The notes under the pieces were generated by a model, which worked only from the letters and a program-made list of their open reading frames with translations, had not been told where the DNA came from and ran no database searches. The position numbers were made by a program, and so were the translations under genes. DNA of 64,000 bases, taken from Caprimulgus europaeus (lineage: Eukaryota > Chordata > Aves > Caprimulgiformes > Caprimulgidae). Of the stretch, positions 33,894 through 46,600 are shown in pieces; the stretch's first letter is position 1, and each line of letters begins with the position of its first letter. The DNA lies in contig OU015529.1 of NCBI GenBank assembly GCA_907165065.1, positions 7,489,054 through 7,553,053 of the forward strand, in the 5' to 3' direction.

Positions 33894-36357
33894 GTGGAGC
33901 TTTGGCTTCCTAAGGCAGTCTATTAACCATCTTACTGAAGCTCCAGTTGCTGATAAAGTCAAAGAAAACATTAAATGTCTTCATCTGTGTAGAATGAAAC
34001 CTGTAATCCTAAATGAAAACTTAGGCAAATCTCGGCGAGAACGTGTTTGCCAGCATTCCCATGGCACTTGCTCTGTTCAGAGCATAGCAATCAGCTGGAA
34101 TTTATCCATGAACCCTGTTTATTAGATGAATGGGGAAAAGATGTGGTGTAGTTGTGTAGTAGGGCACTAAAGTGCTATATTCCTACGTGTATATTGCATG
34201 AAAAATCATCATGCCATTCATTCTTATCAAAAATGCCTGTAGACCTTTTGCTGTCCTGATTATGGACAGCTAAATTCTGCTTCCCTTCACATCCCACAAC
34301 ACATACCTTCTAGCAATGGAAATCAGGGATACTTTGTACTCTGAAAATCAGTGCAAAAGAAATTAAAAGATCATGATGTCTGGAAACAGAGATGAAAAAA
34401 AGGTGGAGAGGGTAGAGGGAAGAATCCTCTCTATTTCAGGAATATGTGTAAATGTGAAGAGTCAAACCAAGTGTTCCCACAACATTCCTAAAACCACTGG
34501 TTTTGTCTTCAGCTGCTGTAAGTTGGTGGAATGGCATTGATTTACACGGATCTAGGATACAGCCCTTTGGAAAGGTGAATTCATGCCCTTTCCTTGAATG
34601 CTAAACATAGATTTAAGTACCAGAGCAAATGCATCCAACTTTAACAAGTTTGGCATGTACCTTCTTCTCTCTGGACTTCCATACCACCCAAAAAGCAGAG
34701 AAACTCCTTCTTTAATTTTTTTTTTAAATATTACAAGATGAAGAATCTTTTCTTTTTGATATTTGCTTTTAGAGGGGCTTATATATAATCCCTTTTAAAT
34801 TACTGTGCCTATGGAACTTTGCACGATAAGGCACCTTAGAAATTAGACTGTATTATATTGTATTGAAAGTCGAAATATTAAGCTATATTGGCTAGGTGAT
34901 GTCTTAAATTAGAGTTTAATTTCACCAGCTAAGTGGAAGTGTTGACTACTCCTCAGCCTGAAAGTACCACTCTCTGCTTAATGTACATCCCTGAGTAAAT
35001 CCCTGTATCTTACAACTCCACATATTTATAGGTAAGGTTTCTAGGATGTAGTATTTGATTTTTTTCTCTCTGTGTATTTTTAGGCAAATGAAGGCCAAAT
35101 GTTAAATTAAATGCAAGATTTTCAGAAACAGGAGCATAAAAGATTTGTGGGTTTTTGTTTGTTTGTTTTTTTCAAATATTTGTGTAGGGCCATCTACAGA
35201 AGAGCTGGACACCATATGATGCCTTCAGATACTATCAAGAGCTACTGACTGCTCAACACTGTGTACCAGCCAACTTTATTGCCAAAGTATGCAGAAAGAT
35301 GACCAACACTGGCAACTGAATGGTTTATCTGCATCAAAATGAGTGTTTCTGGTTCAATTTCTGTCCATGTGCAGGACAGTTTGACACCTTTCTTTCTATA
35401 AGATTTCAGTGTAATTATTTATTTCACACAAAATGGGCCAGGACCAGTTTTAGTATCTGACCAGTCTCAGTTTGGTCTTTATAAGACACAGCTACAGACG
35501 AGCAGCAGTATGAAGGAAGGAAGAATACTTCATAAAGAATTAAAAATAGTAGAGGATTTTGAAGGCCACAGATGTCCATTCTCATGCAAAGTGGAACCAG
35601 TTTTGAAATTGGGTTAACTTAATAGGCTGTGAATTATACAAGCTCTTTAAGTTAATCTGATTTCATAGCCACCTTAGCGTGTCCACACTTAACTGTCTGA
35701 GGACCAGAGTACAAGTCCTTTGAAGTTTCAGATGAGGTGGATATTGCTGCAAATTTCCATGCCATCGGAGGATGTTGCTGATGGGATCTCCTACTGAAAC
35801 ATATTTGAACCTCAAACTATGACACAAATAGGTTGGTGCAGAAAACGTCATTGCCAACACTCGTTTGCTTGGAGTGATGACAAATGATTATGGTGTTTCT
35901 TTCCATTGTGTGCACAGTTCTCTGATGTTCTTCCATCCTCTTTGCTATATCACAAAGATCATTCCATTTCTGATTGAAGTCCCTGGCATCTTACTTCCAA
36001 TGCCCTGCGGCATTAACACATTGCATGATTCTGTTTCAACATCCTTTGCTTCTTGGCAGAGATTTCCTTCTATATTCCAAGCCTAGACAGCGCATGAAAG
36101 GATTTCTGAGCTTTTATACAACAGTCTTGGCTGCCTTTTTTTCCATTTTTTTTTTTCTTTCCTTCCTTGAGGTAGTGACTAGTCTTTCTTCCCATTAGCT
36201 GTAATGAAGACATGAATTACGCAGAGAGGTTACCTGAAGGTAAATAACCCTGTAGGATTCAACACAAATGTTGCCAGAAATGAAGCTTTTTGGTAACAGA
36301 TTTTTTTTGATAAATTAAAAATATAAAACCTCAGATTTGTTTTATCCCAATTCAACT

Positions 36358-36415
36358 AAAAAAATACATATGTGTAAGTACATATACATATGTGTATTTA
36401 TATACTTATATATAC
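36358..36415. repeat. AT-rich TACATATGTG-type simple repeat
   Basis: TACATATGTGTA occurs twice with a TACATATACATA stretch between, then runs into TATATAC. It is a decayed alternating purine-pyrimidine microsatellite. Confidence 0.75.
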
Positions 36416-37581
36416 GACTCTCCATGTGCTTCTGTGACTGAACTTTTCACCAAAGCCAAAATTACTTCTTAAAACAAATATTTTTTTGTGAGAGGGAATT
36501 TTCTTTGAGAAAACTGGTTCTTCAGACCTTTTCCTATCTATTTCAAGTAGCACAACAGCAGACTGATTCTCTGCTTGAAACTACTTGGAAGGCATTTTAT
36601 AGCAGTCCATCCAAAAAGACTGTGTTATGAAGAAGTAGTATGTCCGGTTTCTCTGACAGAAAAGACTAATAAATTTACAAGTGCTGGAAAATCTCCCAAA
36701 TAACCACTTCTGTCTCTCCCAGCCTAATGCAGAGCACATTAGATAATGAAAGTAAACAGAAAACGCACACGCCAATATTTCCTGTAGCACATAACTGCAT
36801 CCTCACCTAAATGCTAATCACAAGCTGATACTTGCCTGCATAAATCTAATCAGCTGCCTTCAGAATTGCATGAGGAGTGATTCCTTTCATGCGCATGGGA
36901 AAACATCCAAATCGTGTCTCACATTTGTGTCCTTTAATAGCGCTGTTTTCTCTGAAATGTACAGTAACAGGCTCTCTACTTCTCACAAGTGTCCTGATAG
37001 CAATATGCTCGTGCTCATTTTAATTTCCTCAGCATCTAGCTCTGAAGGCAGAAGGGTTTTAAAGTGCCTAGACATATATCCTGCCAGGTACTGAGCAATG
37101 CAACTCAAAGAAGGTGTTTTGTCACTATATACAGTTGGACGGTGTGTTGATATTAAGTGTGATGAGATACAGAAGCAGGACTCCTGGCTGATGTAAACTA
37201 ACGTAGCTCCGATCAAAAGGAATAGTTCTGGTCTGCTGAATAGAAACACTGTAATACAGTTGTGTGGATTGCTCAGGGATTGCTTTTAAAACAGGAAAGG
37301 TAGAGAAAATCTGGGGTTTAGGTTTGATCAGTTGTTTTGTTAAACTTCTGCCCTGTCCACCACGCAGCCCCTGCGGGTGAGGGAAAGAGGGTTACCCTGC
37401 ACTCTGCTCAGCACAGGCACAGCTCTGCTTGGGTACACGCTTCTCTGTGGTTTCAGGTGCCTATTTTCCATGTTATTATATGTGGTAGAGGGTATGGTGA
37501 AATACTCCCACCATATTTCTCCCCAGCAGAAGCAGGCTTCAGCTCAGTGAGTGCAAGCACTGGGTGGAAAAGGCACAATCT

Positions 37582-37599
37582 TACAACCTATAGGTTGTA
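37582..37599. repeat. Perfect 18-bp palindrome
   Basis: TACAACCTATAGGTTGTA reads identically on both strands with no loop. It could be a dimer-binding site or chance; nothing nearby decides. Confidence 0.85.
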
Positions 37600-39770
37600 T
37601 AACTGATGCAGGTCCCAGCATGAGTGAGTATCCAGCTGTAGGCACGTGGGAATTTTGAGGATGAAAAGGAAAATATCTATAGATTTTAGGACAAGCAACT
37701 TGGTTTCTGAACTCTTTTGATCTCCACTGAGTTCAATTTCAACAAATGGGACTTCAGAGCCTCTGCTCTGCCCAAAGCCAGCAGTGGTCTGTGTCCCTCT
37801 CCTGCATCTGGCTTTCAGTCTTTGTGCATCTCTGCCCCAAAATGGGAGAGGAGCACAGCCTCAGAGGAGGAGTCACTATGGAAAAATGCTGGTTTACTCA
37901 GATATCATGGCAATGGAAGCCATCAAGGGACTACGGAAAACAACAAAGGATATTTTCTTGATGGTTTTATTTTATATAAAATATTTTTTAATTTTATCTC
38001 ATCTGTTTCAGCCATGTAACATTTTTACATTGAGCACAGGATGGAATTTAGTAGAGAATTAAACCTAAAATAGAATGAAAAGTGTTTTGTACATCCTTTG
38101 TTTCACAGTTTTAAAAGTTGCGTGGATTGGTTGCTGCACATTTTTTCTTGTAAAACTCCCAAAAAAGCAATTATGTAAGTCCTCATTACAAATGAGTCAC
38201 CAGCATTGTTTTGTTTTATGAAATGGAAATGCTTTAGTGCTGAATTGCCTCTGTGAGGGCAAAAGAGCATGTATAAAACTTGGGCTGCTTCTGCTTTATT
38301 CCTTCATAACTTAGAAGTGGTTAAGTAAATTCTAGCTACTAAACAGCATTTTTTGTTATTGAGGAAAAGTAGGGTTAAGGCTTATTCATGTGCAACTGAA
38401 ATGGCATTGAGCAAGCTTTAATAAACCACTGAAGGCAAGATAAAACTTAACAGAAAAGCTGCTTCACTTAATATTTACCAGATAGTGTTATTTCCAATAT
38501 GTTTAAAGATAAAAAGTGCCTTAAATCTAAACTCCAACTTTCTGCTCTAAAAAAACTTGGGAGAGGTCATGTTTTGAGCATATGTGTAAAACAGCATTCC
38601 ATAATTGATATATTAAAATATGAGATCATATTTATTATTTTCTTTTTGAAATATACGAAAGCAAGATATAACTGTATAATCCTGTATGATCTATTCAACA
38701 AAAATCTGCTTCAAAAGTCCAAGGAAAGAGTGAAAGAGGGGGTAAAAAGCAAGAAAGCCAGTAGAGTGTATTTTGTGATGGTTCAAGGTTATTCTCTAAA
38801 GGACAAATTAATGTAATTTGTATTTGATAAGGATCATATTGGATGTTTTATTTGCATTCTTTCACATCTCAGGAGAGGTGTTGCTAAATAAGTCCAAATG
38901 GGATAAAAAGAATAATTTTTATTTAAATGCAAGCACTGCAGTTTTCAGACTCCAATGTCATAGTGTGTATGGGGCTCGGAAACACTGCCTTAAGAAGAGC
39001 CTTGATGCCCACGACTTCTGTATGCTGCTTCCCTCCCACCCCCCCTTTCTTTTTTCATCTGTAAAGTCTTTTTCTGCATATAATTTCTGAAATGCGAAGC
39101 ACATGCTTGGTTGTTCTGTAGCACAGGTCCCTCTTCAGCAGCCCCTACTCACTCTCTATCAAAGTCAAAACTCCCTTTGAAGTCCTGCTTTCTGCCCAAG
39201 CCCTGCGTGCCGCAGAGGCGATGCCTCCTCCGCTGCGTGTTCTTCAGGGTAGGGTTTGCTGCGGTGTGTGTTTGCGCGGGGCCTGGCCACGCTGGGCTTT
39301 CACCCCTGGGCTGCTCTTGTCGTAAGAGTGTTTAATCAACATTTAAATACACAATTTGATCAACAGGTGGTCCCATATGTTCCTGACTCCTCTGTGTCTG
39401 GCTACAATTTAGTTGCCATTTCTGGGTTCAGGTCTGAGAGGCACACTTGAGTCCTCCCAAGCTGTGACCTCTAAGATCACCCAAATTCCCACCAGTCGTT
39501 TACATGTGCTTTCCCAAGGCTCCACAGGGGCTGTGCTTGGTCTGGTCTCCTGCTTTATTCTGGGATGATGTTACAGGAAAACAATGAATTTAGCATGTGA
39601 TTTTTTCTGAACAATGAGCTTAGTACATGACTCTTAACTACAAGCCTCCTCGAAATTGTACAAGCTTTAAACATGGTAGTGATTGTATTAGAGATCATGG
39701 AAATGTCCTGATTGACACTGTCTACTAATCTGAGCATATCCTATCCTAATCTGAGTAGACAAAGTTACAG

Positions 39771-40093
39771 GATCACAGAATTGCCTCAATTGGAAAGACC
39801 TTTAAGATCATCAAAAGAACTTTAAGACCATCAAAAGACCTTTAAGATCATCAAGTCCAACCATGAACCCAACACTGACAAGTCCCCAACTAACCCATGT
39901 CCCTCAGCACTGTGTCTACACAACGTTTCAATCCCACCAGGGATGGGGACTCCACCACTGCTCTGGGCAACCCCTTCCAATGCCTGAGAACCCTTTCAGC
40001 AAAGAAATTCTTCCTCAGATCCAATCTCAACTGCCCTTGACACAACTTGAGGCCATTTCCTCTTGTCCTGTCACTTGTTACTTGGTTGAAGTA
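39771..40093 (-). mobile_element. CR1 LINE 3' end, minus strand, with internal triplication
   Basis: The plus strand starts with the antisense CR1 tail (GATCACAGAATTG, one octamer left), continues through AAGTCCAACC, then CCATGTCCCTCAGCAC, GGGGACTCCACCACT, TTCAGCAAAGAAATTCTTCC and CTTGAGGCCATTTCCTCTTG. All these are landmarks of antisense avian CR1 3' ends. Similarity is lost after GTCACTTGTTACTTGG near 40090. The element therefore points leftward with its 3' end at 39771. Within the 3' end a 20-bp unit is present three times (39799-39855). The subtype differs from the copy at 3501, judged by the different text around the tail. It carries no complete ORF2 domain and is inactive. Confidence 0.92.
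39799..39855. repeat. 20-bp unit triplicated inside CR1
   Basis: Units at 39799-39818, 39819-39838 and 39839-39855 share the frame CTTTAAGATCATCAAAAGA, with ATC changed to ACC in the middle copy and the last copy running back into the normal CR1 text AAGTCCAACC. The exact 20-bp period and location in the CR1 tail region show a local expansion. Confidence 0.93.
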
Positions 40094-43000
40094 TACTTAT
40101 TACTTATACCTGTTACTTAGTCTGAGCACACCCCATCCATACTCTGGAAAGACCATATGAAGTAAAGTCGCTCATCCTGTCTCCTTGCCACACGCTTTTA
40201 TACCAACCTCAAATCTTGCTCACTTGCTCAGCATTAAGGGTTCCTTGTACTCAGGGACCATCTTCCATCAGAGGCAGCTCAGCAGTTCAGGGTGGCATAG
40301 GGTTACAGACTTGATGGTCTCCCAGTGGTAGTCCTCCAAGGGAGTGACAAGTGTCTCCCTTGGGCAGAGCTGCTGTCTGGAATGCTATTTAATAGGCTTA
40401 TCTTGGGCAAGCTGAGACATGAGTCAAACGTATAATATGAACGGGAGTTTGTAATTTCGTACAAACAACCCTCTCTCAGTTATGATCTACTCTCAAAGGC
40501 TGCTGATGGATTGAGCTCAATAAAACAAAAGAGAGAGGGAAGGACAACATTAAATGAAGGGAAAAAATATTTTTTTCTAAAAATGTGAAAAAAAAAAATA
40601 CTGAAACATGTTGGAAGGTGTTCCACCAGCTGCACAGTTGATTCAGAATAAACTGTGAAAGTTTAATGTTTTATCTAATTTTTAAAATAATTAAGTCTGG
40701 TTTATTTACTAGCCAAACTAAAGACTGTCCTTCTGAAAACTCATTTCAAGTATGGAAAAGTTTCTTTGCAAAAGGTAAATTTTTGGGACCTTTGTTGATT
40801 GTCACATCTTCCTTTGTGGAAACAATTAGTAAAAAACGTAATTGTGCATCTCTGTAGAGATATTCAATGGCTTGATTTCTAGACTTAGCTCTTTCCAAGA
40901 GATGCTCTTTATACTTAATTATTTTACAATTTCTAGAAAATACTTTGTTTGTGCTCTAAGCACAGTTTGTGTTGGCTGCTATGGAGAATATTGTGATATT
41001 TTAAGATGTTTATGTGTGTTTTAGTTCATCCCTTCCTACCCTCCTATGTACTTTTGTACCTTTTTCTATCTTCTAAGATGCTGTGATTCACTGTTCAAAT
41101 TAACCACAGGTTTATACAGAGGAAAGTAAAACATATATAGATATAGGTGCCACATTGTGAGGTGTGAAATAGACTCCTGAGACCTGAGCAGCTGAGACCT
41201 GATGTCCCCGGGCACCCATGGACCTGACTGAGGATGCTGCATCTCAGAAGCCTGCTCTGGCATCAGTGTCCATCTGAAAAGCTGCACCTGGAGCTGGGTT
41301 TGGCACAGATGGTGAGTGCTGAGGGTTCAGGCGAGGACTGGGGTAGCTTCAAAACCCAGCACTGTACGATCATGGCAAACAACAAAGACAAATCTCATCC
41401 AGAGCTTCTACAGTTGTTCCTGAGATCATGCAGTAACTGTGGATATCCTCTTTGAAGAAAAAGTGCTTGTTTTTTAAAGCCGTTTGTTGGCCTCTGGCAA
41501 AAAAATAAATTGCTATGGGAAAAAGATCCTGACAGACACATGAAAAACATTTCAAGTTGTGTTATACTGTAATTATCCTTCTGGAGTTAGGCATTCATAT
41601 AATTTTGGTATGACAGTGTGCTAGAAATTTTTTCTTTCCCTGTGATTTTGGTAGAGTTCTTAAAAAAAGTGCTGGGCTATATTTGTGCCCTGTCCCCAGC
41701 CTGTTATTTTTAATCACTGATGGAATTAATCATTGATGCATTAGAACTGAAATAAGTTTATTGGGGGTTTATTTTGTTTTGCCTTTTTTTTTTTTTTTGG
41801 GTGGGATCTCCTGCTCTTGAGAATCCTTTAAATACCCAGAACATCTTATGAGAAGGAACTGTGTCATTGTGTGTATGTGCTCTGAAGTGTCTGTCAAAGC
41901 CATTGTCCCATGGTCCTTGCTAGCTGAAGGGCTCACCCATCCCTGGGGCAGGCTGGAGGGCAGGTGCTGCAGCAGGCGTGGGAGTGGGTTAGGGACTGGA
42001 AACTGCAGTAGATAAGAGTTGTGGTGAACTTTGTGTGTGATGCAGAATGGGATGGTTTCGTTTAGAGAGAGAAGGAGTAAAAAGCAGGTGATCTAAAAGA
42101 TGATCTAAAATCACTATTTTCTATAGGGAAGACAGATTTAGTCATCCACTTACCAACTTGTATAATATTAAAAAAGAGGTGTTCAATGATATTGAAAGGC
42201 AACAAATTGAGATGTAAATCTGATGAGGAAGGAAACAGACTTAAAGAGTTCCACAATCATTCCAAACTTGTTAAAAAGGGGAGGAAGAATAAATGTAATT
42301 TTTTCATATCTAAAATACTTTTGCAAACATTTCAGGGAAGCTTTTTGAGCTGAAGAAAGGAAGATATTGGCTGATCTCCATCCACAATGCTGAAGTGCCT
42401 AATACATTCACCCCAGGTAGTGTCTCCAACCTAAGGTGCCTGTTTAATGAGGAAATATTTTCTCCTTTTGTTTATTCTTGAATTCTTTCATAAATTTCAT
42501 TTTCATTCTGAAAAAAAAAAATCTATTTCTGAAAATTCAAATTACTGGATGAAACAAAATTGCTGCTTTCTAGTCCTTCCTATTTATTATGCTGGTTTCT
42601 GCTCATGTTCCTTTGTGGTGTTTGTTACTGGTTACTAGCTACTCTTGAGCAAAGTGCTGAAGAATGTGGTTCCACATCCAATTTAGTGTGGCAGTTCTTG
42701 CATGTTTTATGTTGTTTAAGAAACCTTCAGCCAATTATCAAATACAAAATATAAGACGCCTTTTTTTTTTTCCTAGTCTAATCATATGAAAGATTATTTT
42801 AATTTGGACCAAAATAATTGAGAGTGTGCATATTATATGCTTAATGTCAAGGACGGAGTATATAATTTTCAATTTAGGAAGGCTCTACTGTGATAAACTG
42901 TTCAGAACAGTCCCAACAATATTGAATCTTCAGAAACATTGGTCATAAAAATCTCCTGTAATGCTGCCTTAATAACGGTAAAAAAGCCATCATAATTTCA

Positions 43001-43499
43001 CAGGAATACTGGGAGGATTACAGCTTTTATAATGTGGGGTGTGAACATCCCAAACATGGGAAATATTTAATCTGTCTGTTTTGTGGCTGTGGTTTGCCAA
43101 AGATTAGGATTGGGATTACACAGTTTGTGTGATACAACCCAACCAAAATACCACTTTGTGGTACATGGCCTGTTTCACCCGCTGCGATGCAGAGCGTTGT
43201 AAGGGCTCAGCCACCCCTTGCCATTTGGAGAAATATCTTCCCAATCACTGACACTGCAGGTGATATAAAACTGGAAGGAAGAAATCTGAATGCAGTGCTG
43301 CCTGGAATTGGGGAGTAATTCCGATATTTGTTTGTCTGTTTGTTCATTCTCCTTATCTCACAAAGTTACAGAATGCTAATGAGATGTCTTTCTATTTATA
43401 GAAAATAAAACATATGGGAAAAGGATTATGTCTGTCACACACTGCCAAGCTGATTTCGTAGAGCGACAGCTCTACAGGGAAAGTTTGACTTCCAGTACT
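40094..43499. other. Unique noncoding sequence, no gene seen
   Basis: AT-rich with a T15 run at 41784-41798 and A-runs near 40590 and 42510. An imperfect 23-24 bp direct repeat of sequence upstream of the neighbouring CR1 occurs at 40115-40138. No recognisable gene or RNA. Confidence 0.5.
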
Positions 43500-43655
43500 C
43501 CCGGGAAGTCGAACTGAGACTGCGAGCCAGAAAGCCTGGGTTCCAGTCCCTCCATCTGCAAGGCACTTAACCCCCAGTTCTTCCCCTTCATTTCTGACTT
43601 AATTGGTTTAACTACATTTCCCTGTCTCACTCTGGATGCTGTGGGGTTAATTAAT
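43500..43655 (+). repeat. MIR SINE remnant, plus strand
   Basis: GAGCCAGAAAGCCTGGGTTC matches the MIR block GAGCCAGACTGCCTGGGTTC at all but two bases, and a downstream GGCACTTAACCCC and CAGTTCTTCC parallel the TTACTTAACC and CAGTTTCC blocks. GGATGCTGTGGGGTTAAT at the end corresponds to the GGTTGTTGTGAGGATTAAAT region. The order is preserved with indels. MIR is tRNA-derived and old; this copy is unlikely to be active. Confidence 0.68.
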
Positions 43656-46600
43656 GTGCACAAAGTCCTTAAGATGCTTGGATGTAAGTTTTGTTTTTGC
43701 TGTTTTCACAGTGGCATTATAAAGGGACCTTCATGCTAAGTAAAGCCTTAGGGTTTACTAAGTGGAACGTCACCTCTGCTCTAATATCTTTTGCTGACAT
43801 GGGGCTGGGGTGGGTAGCATTGGCCATTAATAGGTCAGTTTTGAGAAACTATTCAGTCCCTACAGAGCTTCTACACACTTTTCTTCAATTGTATGTCATC
43901 CAGGCGCTCCTCAGTGACATCCCACCCTGATACAGAGCTGGAGAAAAGGGGCTGGCAGGCACACAGCGTGCACAGTCATGTAGAAACTGAGATACCCTTC
44001 AGGCATCTCATGGGGAAATGGAGGGGTAGGAGTGGTGATAATGTCCTTGGTCTTCTATCCATGCTTGATAGATCCCAGTGAAGCAGGTCTTCATGCGAGG
44101 TTTGAGGAACACAGAGAGGGAACCTGAACTGAATGGCGCTGTCAGCCCAAGCAGAGACAAATCCTCTGGACATGCAATGTAGATGCTTAGTTTGTGTGGC
44201 AAAGTACCAAACCAGAGAGCTTTGTGAGTAGATAAACTGAAGTTAAAGGTAGAGTGGCCCAGATCTCACTTTTGTGCAGTGCACCAAAGTGTCTGGTAAG
44301 CAGCATTTTCCCTTGGTTGGCTTAAGGTGTTCAAAGAAATTTCCTCAATAAGAGACTCTTGTCACTGGGATTTGTGTGACATTGTTGTCCCTGAAATCTC
44401 ACCACAAGTTTCTACAGAGTACTTAGAAAGATCCCAGCTTTGGGTACTGTCTATTGTCTTGGCTCTCTTCCTGTACATCTCCCAGTCAGAAATGCCCATG
44501 TGTGACCCACAGCATGGTCTTTCCTGTAGAAGCAGAGATCAGCTGAAGCTCAGCCCAAGTGTGTGTTTGCATCTCTGTGCAGCACAGAGCCACTAAGCCT
44601 GGGCATGGGCACAGACTCAGGCTCACCCTACACAGGTAACCTGATGAGCCCTGAAGGATACCCACTGATATTAGAGACGGTAAAGATCCCTTCACCTCAC
44701 TGCTGAATCCATGCTAGCCCACATAGCCAAAATGTTAATTATAGGCTGCTAAACTGGGAATTATGTTTTCACCCCTGGAAGAGCTAGGCTTAAGTGTTTC
44801 AATGTTTGAGTCTTTCTCCTGCCCTTCTTCTCCCACCCCTCCCCTCTCCCTCCACCATCTCCTAGATGTCAAGAAATCAGAAAGGAAGCTGCAGCTGAAG
44901 TTGCATGGATAAGCTCCGTGGGTGTGAGAAATGTAAGTCTGTGAGATTATTTGTGTCTCAAGCTTGAAATTTACAGTGCTAAAGCATTTGAGCTCACTGT
45001 ATAATGAAATAAGTAGCATTTTCAGAAAGAAACTCACTCCGAGGCAGAGGGAAAGAAGAGCTTTCCTATCATACATAATTGTCACTGCATTTGAACTTTT
45101 ACTTTTGCCTGTGTCTTGCAGCTAAATCCTGGTGTCCTGAGCAAAACTTAAAGAAACATATTTTGCACAGGGGATCTCTGCAGGAACTGGATTTCCCTCT
45201 GTAGACTTCGTCATGACTCCAGGTACAATTTACAGTGAGTAGCAACGACTGCTTCTCCTGCACTCTCCACAGAGAGAGGATTTTGTCCCATGGATCTGCC
45301 AATGCACCCACCTGCCTTTTCTCACGGCTTATTTGTTTTTAAGGCAGGCGATGGTGCCTGCGCCTTGTGCTGAGTGCTCCTTCCCACTGCCTGGAGAGAT
45401 TTCCTTGCCATACAGCCAGCCTGCTCTTCAGTCCCCCTCCTTCCTTTGCCCAATCATTAACATAAATCATAACCTAGCAGATGAAAAGAAATTTCCAGTC
45501 TTTGTGATCTCCTGCCAGAGTTCTCCCAGTTTTTCTCAGTTTGGGAAAACAAATGTGCATTGCAGCATGTCCTGAGGGTTGACAAAATAGAGCTGTTTCA
45601 GACCAACAAGGGAGATGTATTCTGAACATGAGGTCCTGCTGTGGCCCTCAGGTGGAGCTGTGGGGCCTCCAAGGAGAGCCATGGGGCAGGACAACCTCTC
45701 TGCCCACCCGCCAGACTGCTGGGCCAACACAGACATAGGTGGGAGGGAAGCAGTGAAGTCTTCTTCACCCCTCTCCATGGTCTCCCAGAGCTGTCCACAA
45801 CATCCCAGCCCAGGAGCAGCACCCACAGGGAGGGCAGAGCTTGTCTCCATCCCCTGGCACATCCCTGGGGACAGGGTGAGGAAGGATGCACTAAGAGTGG
45901 GGCAGGGGCCGTTGTCTCTGCTGTCCCCCTACAATTGAGCTGCCTCCATGGTAAGGGGCTCCTGCTCTGACAGGTGACAACGTCACTCTACACAAATTGA
46001 ACGAGGTCTTCAGGCTTGTGTTTTTTCAAACAAGATTTGTTTCCTAGATCATCTGTAATCCTGAAACATAGTCCATAGGGAAGCAGGCTGGGATGTTGAT
46101 GTTTTTTGGTTGTGACCTAAACAAGACATGATTCCAAGTGCAGTAATTTCTTGGAGAGAACGATGGCTTTCTAAGAGGGCTTCAGACAAAGAACATATTT
46201 CCAATAATCCCCTGGGAAGTGAAATCACTTCTAAAATGCTGTCAGAAGTCAATAAAAAGTTCAGCTATGCTGCTAAAAATGAACAACTTAAACCAGACTT
46301 GCAATATGAACCAGTAAAGCTTCACCCGTCCTCAGCATACCCTCTGCCTTGCTTGTACGGGAGATTCAGCGACAGAATTTCTTTGCCACAGTCTCTGCCA
46401 TTGAGGGACACTGTTTGTGAGTTTATATCCTGTAGGAAATTAGTATATGTTGGGATACTCAAAGATTACAACTTCACAGGCACAAAGAAGTGAGCCTGGA
46501 AAATTTGACTTTGGTGCAATCAAATGATCACATCTCAAGGTCACTAAAGGCAGATAACAGCCGAATAACTGGCCTCAGCCCTTCAGCACAGCGTACTTTT

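Larger units (their letters stand above)
30916..39770. other. Unique noncoding sequence, no gene seen
   Basis: Almost 9 kb without a recognisable gene. Landmarks are GTTT-rich sequence at 31011-31058, a hairpin at 31178-31223, a poly-A tract at 33871-33893, an AT-rich microsatellite at 36358-36415, an 18-bp palindrome at 37582-37599 and a small CpG-dense pocket at 39210-39320. The stretch 32840-32940 faintly recalls an older dispersed repeat. The stretch 36720-37050 looks like conserved noncoding DNA. The frames of 100-105 codons at 33811, 37717 and 38499 have no recognisable motif. Confidence 0.45.

Noticed and set aside
33811..34125. 104-codon frame with a poly-lysine stretch
   Set aside because: The lysines come from the A23 homopolymer, and nothing on either side resembles a protein family.
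45536..45970. Overlapping frames of about 100 codons on both strands
   Set aside because: Open in several phases because of GC-rich composition. Residues are Pro/Ser/Gly-rich without a pattern.
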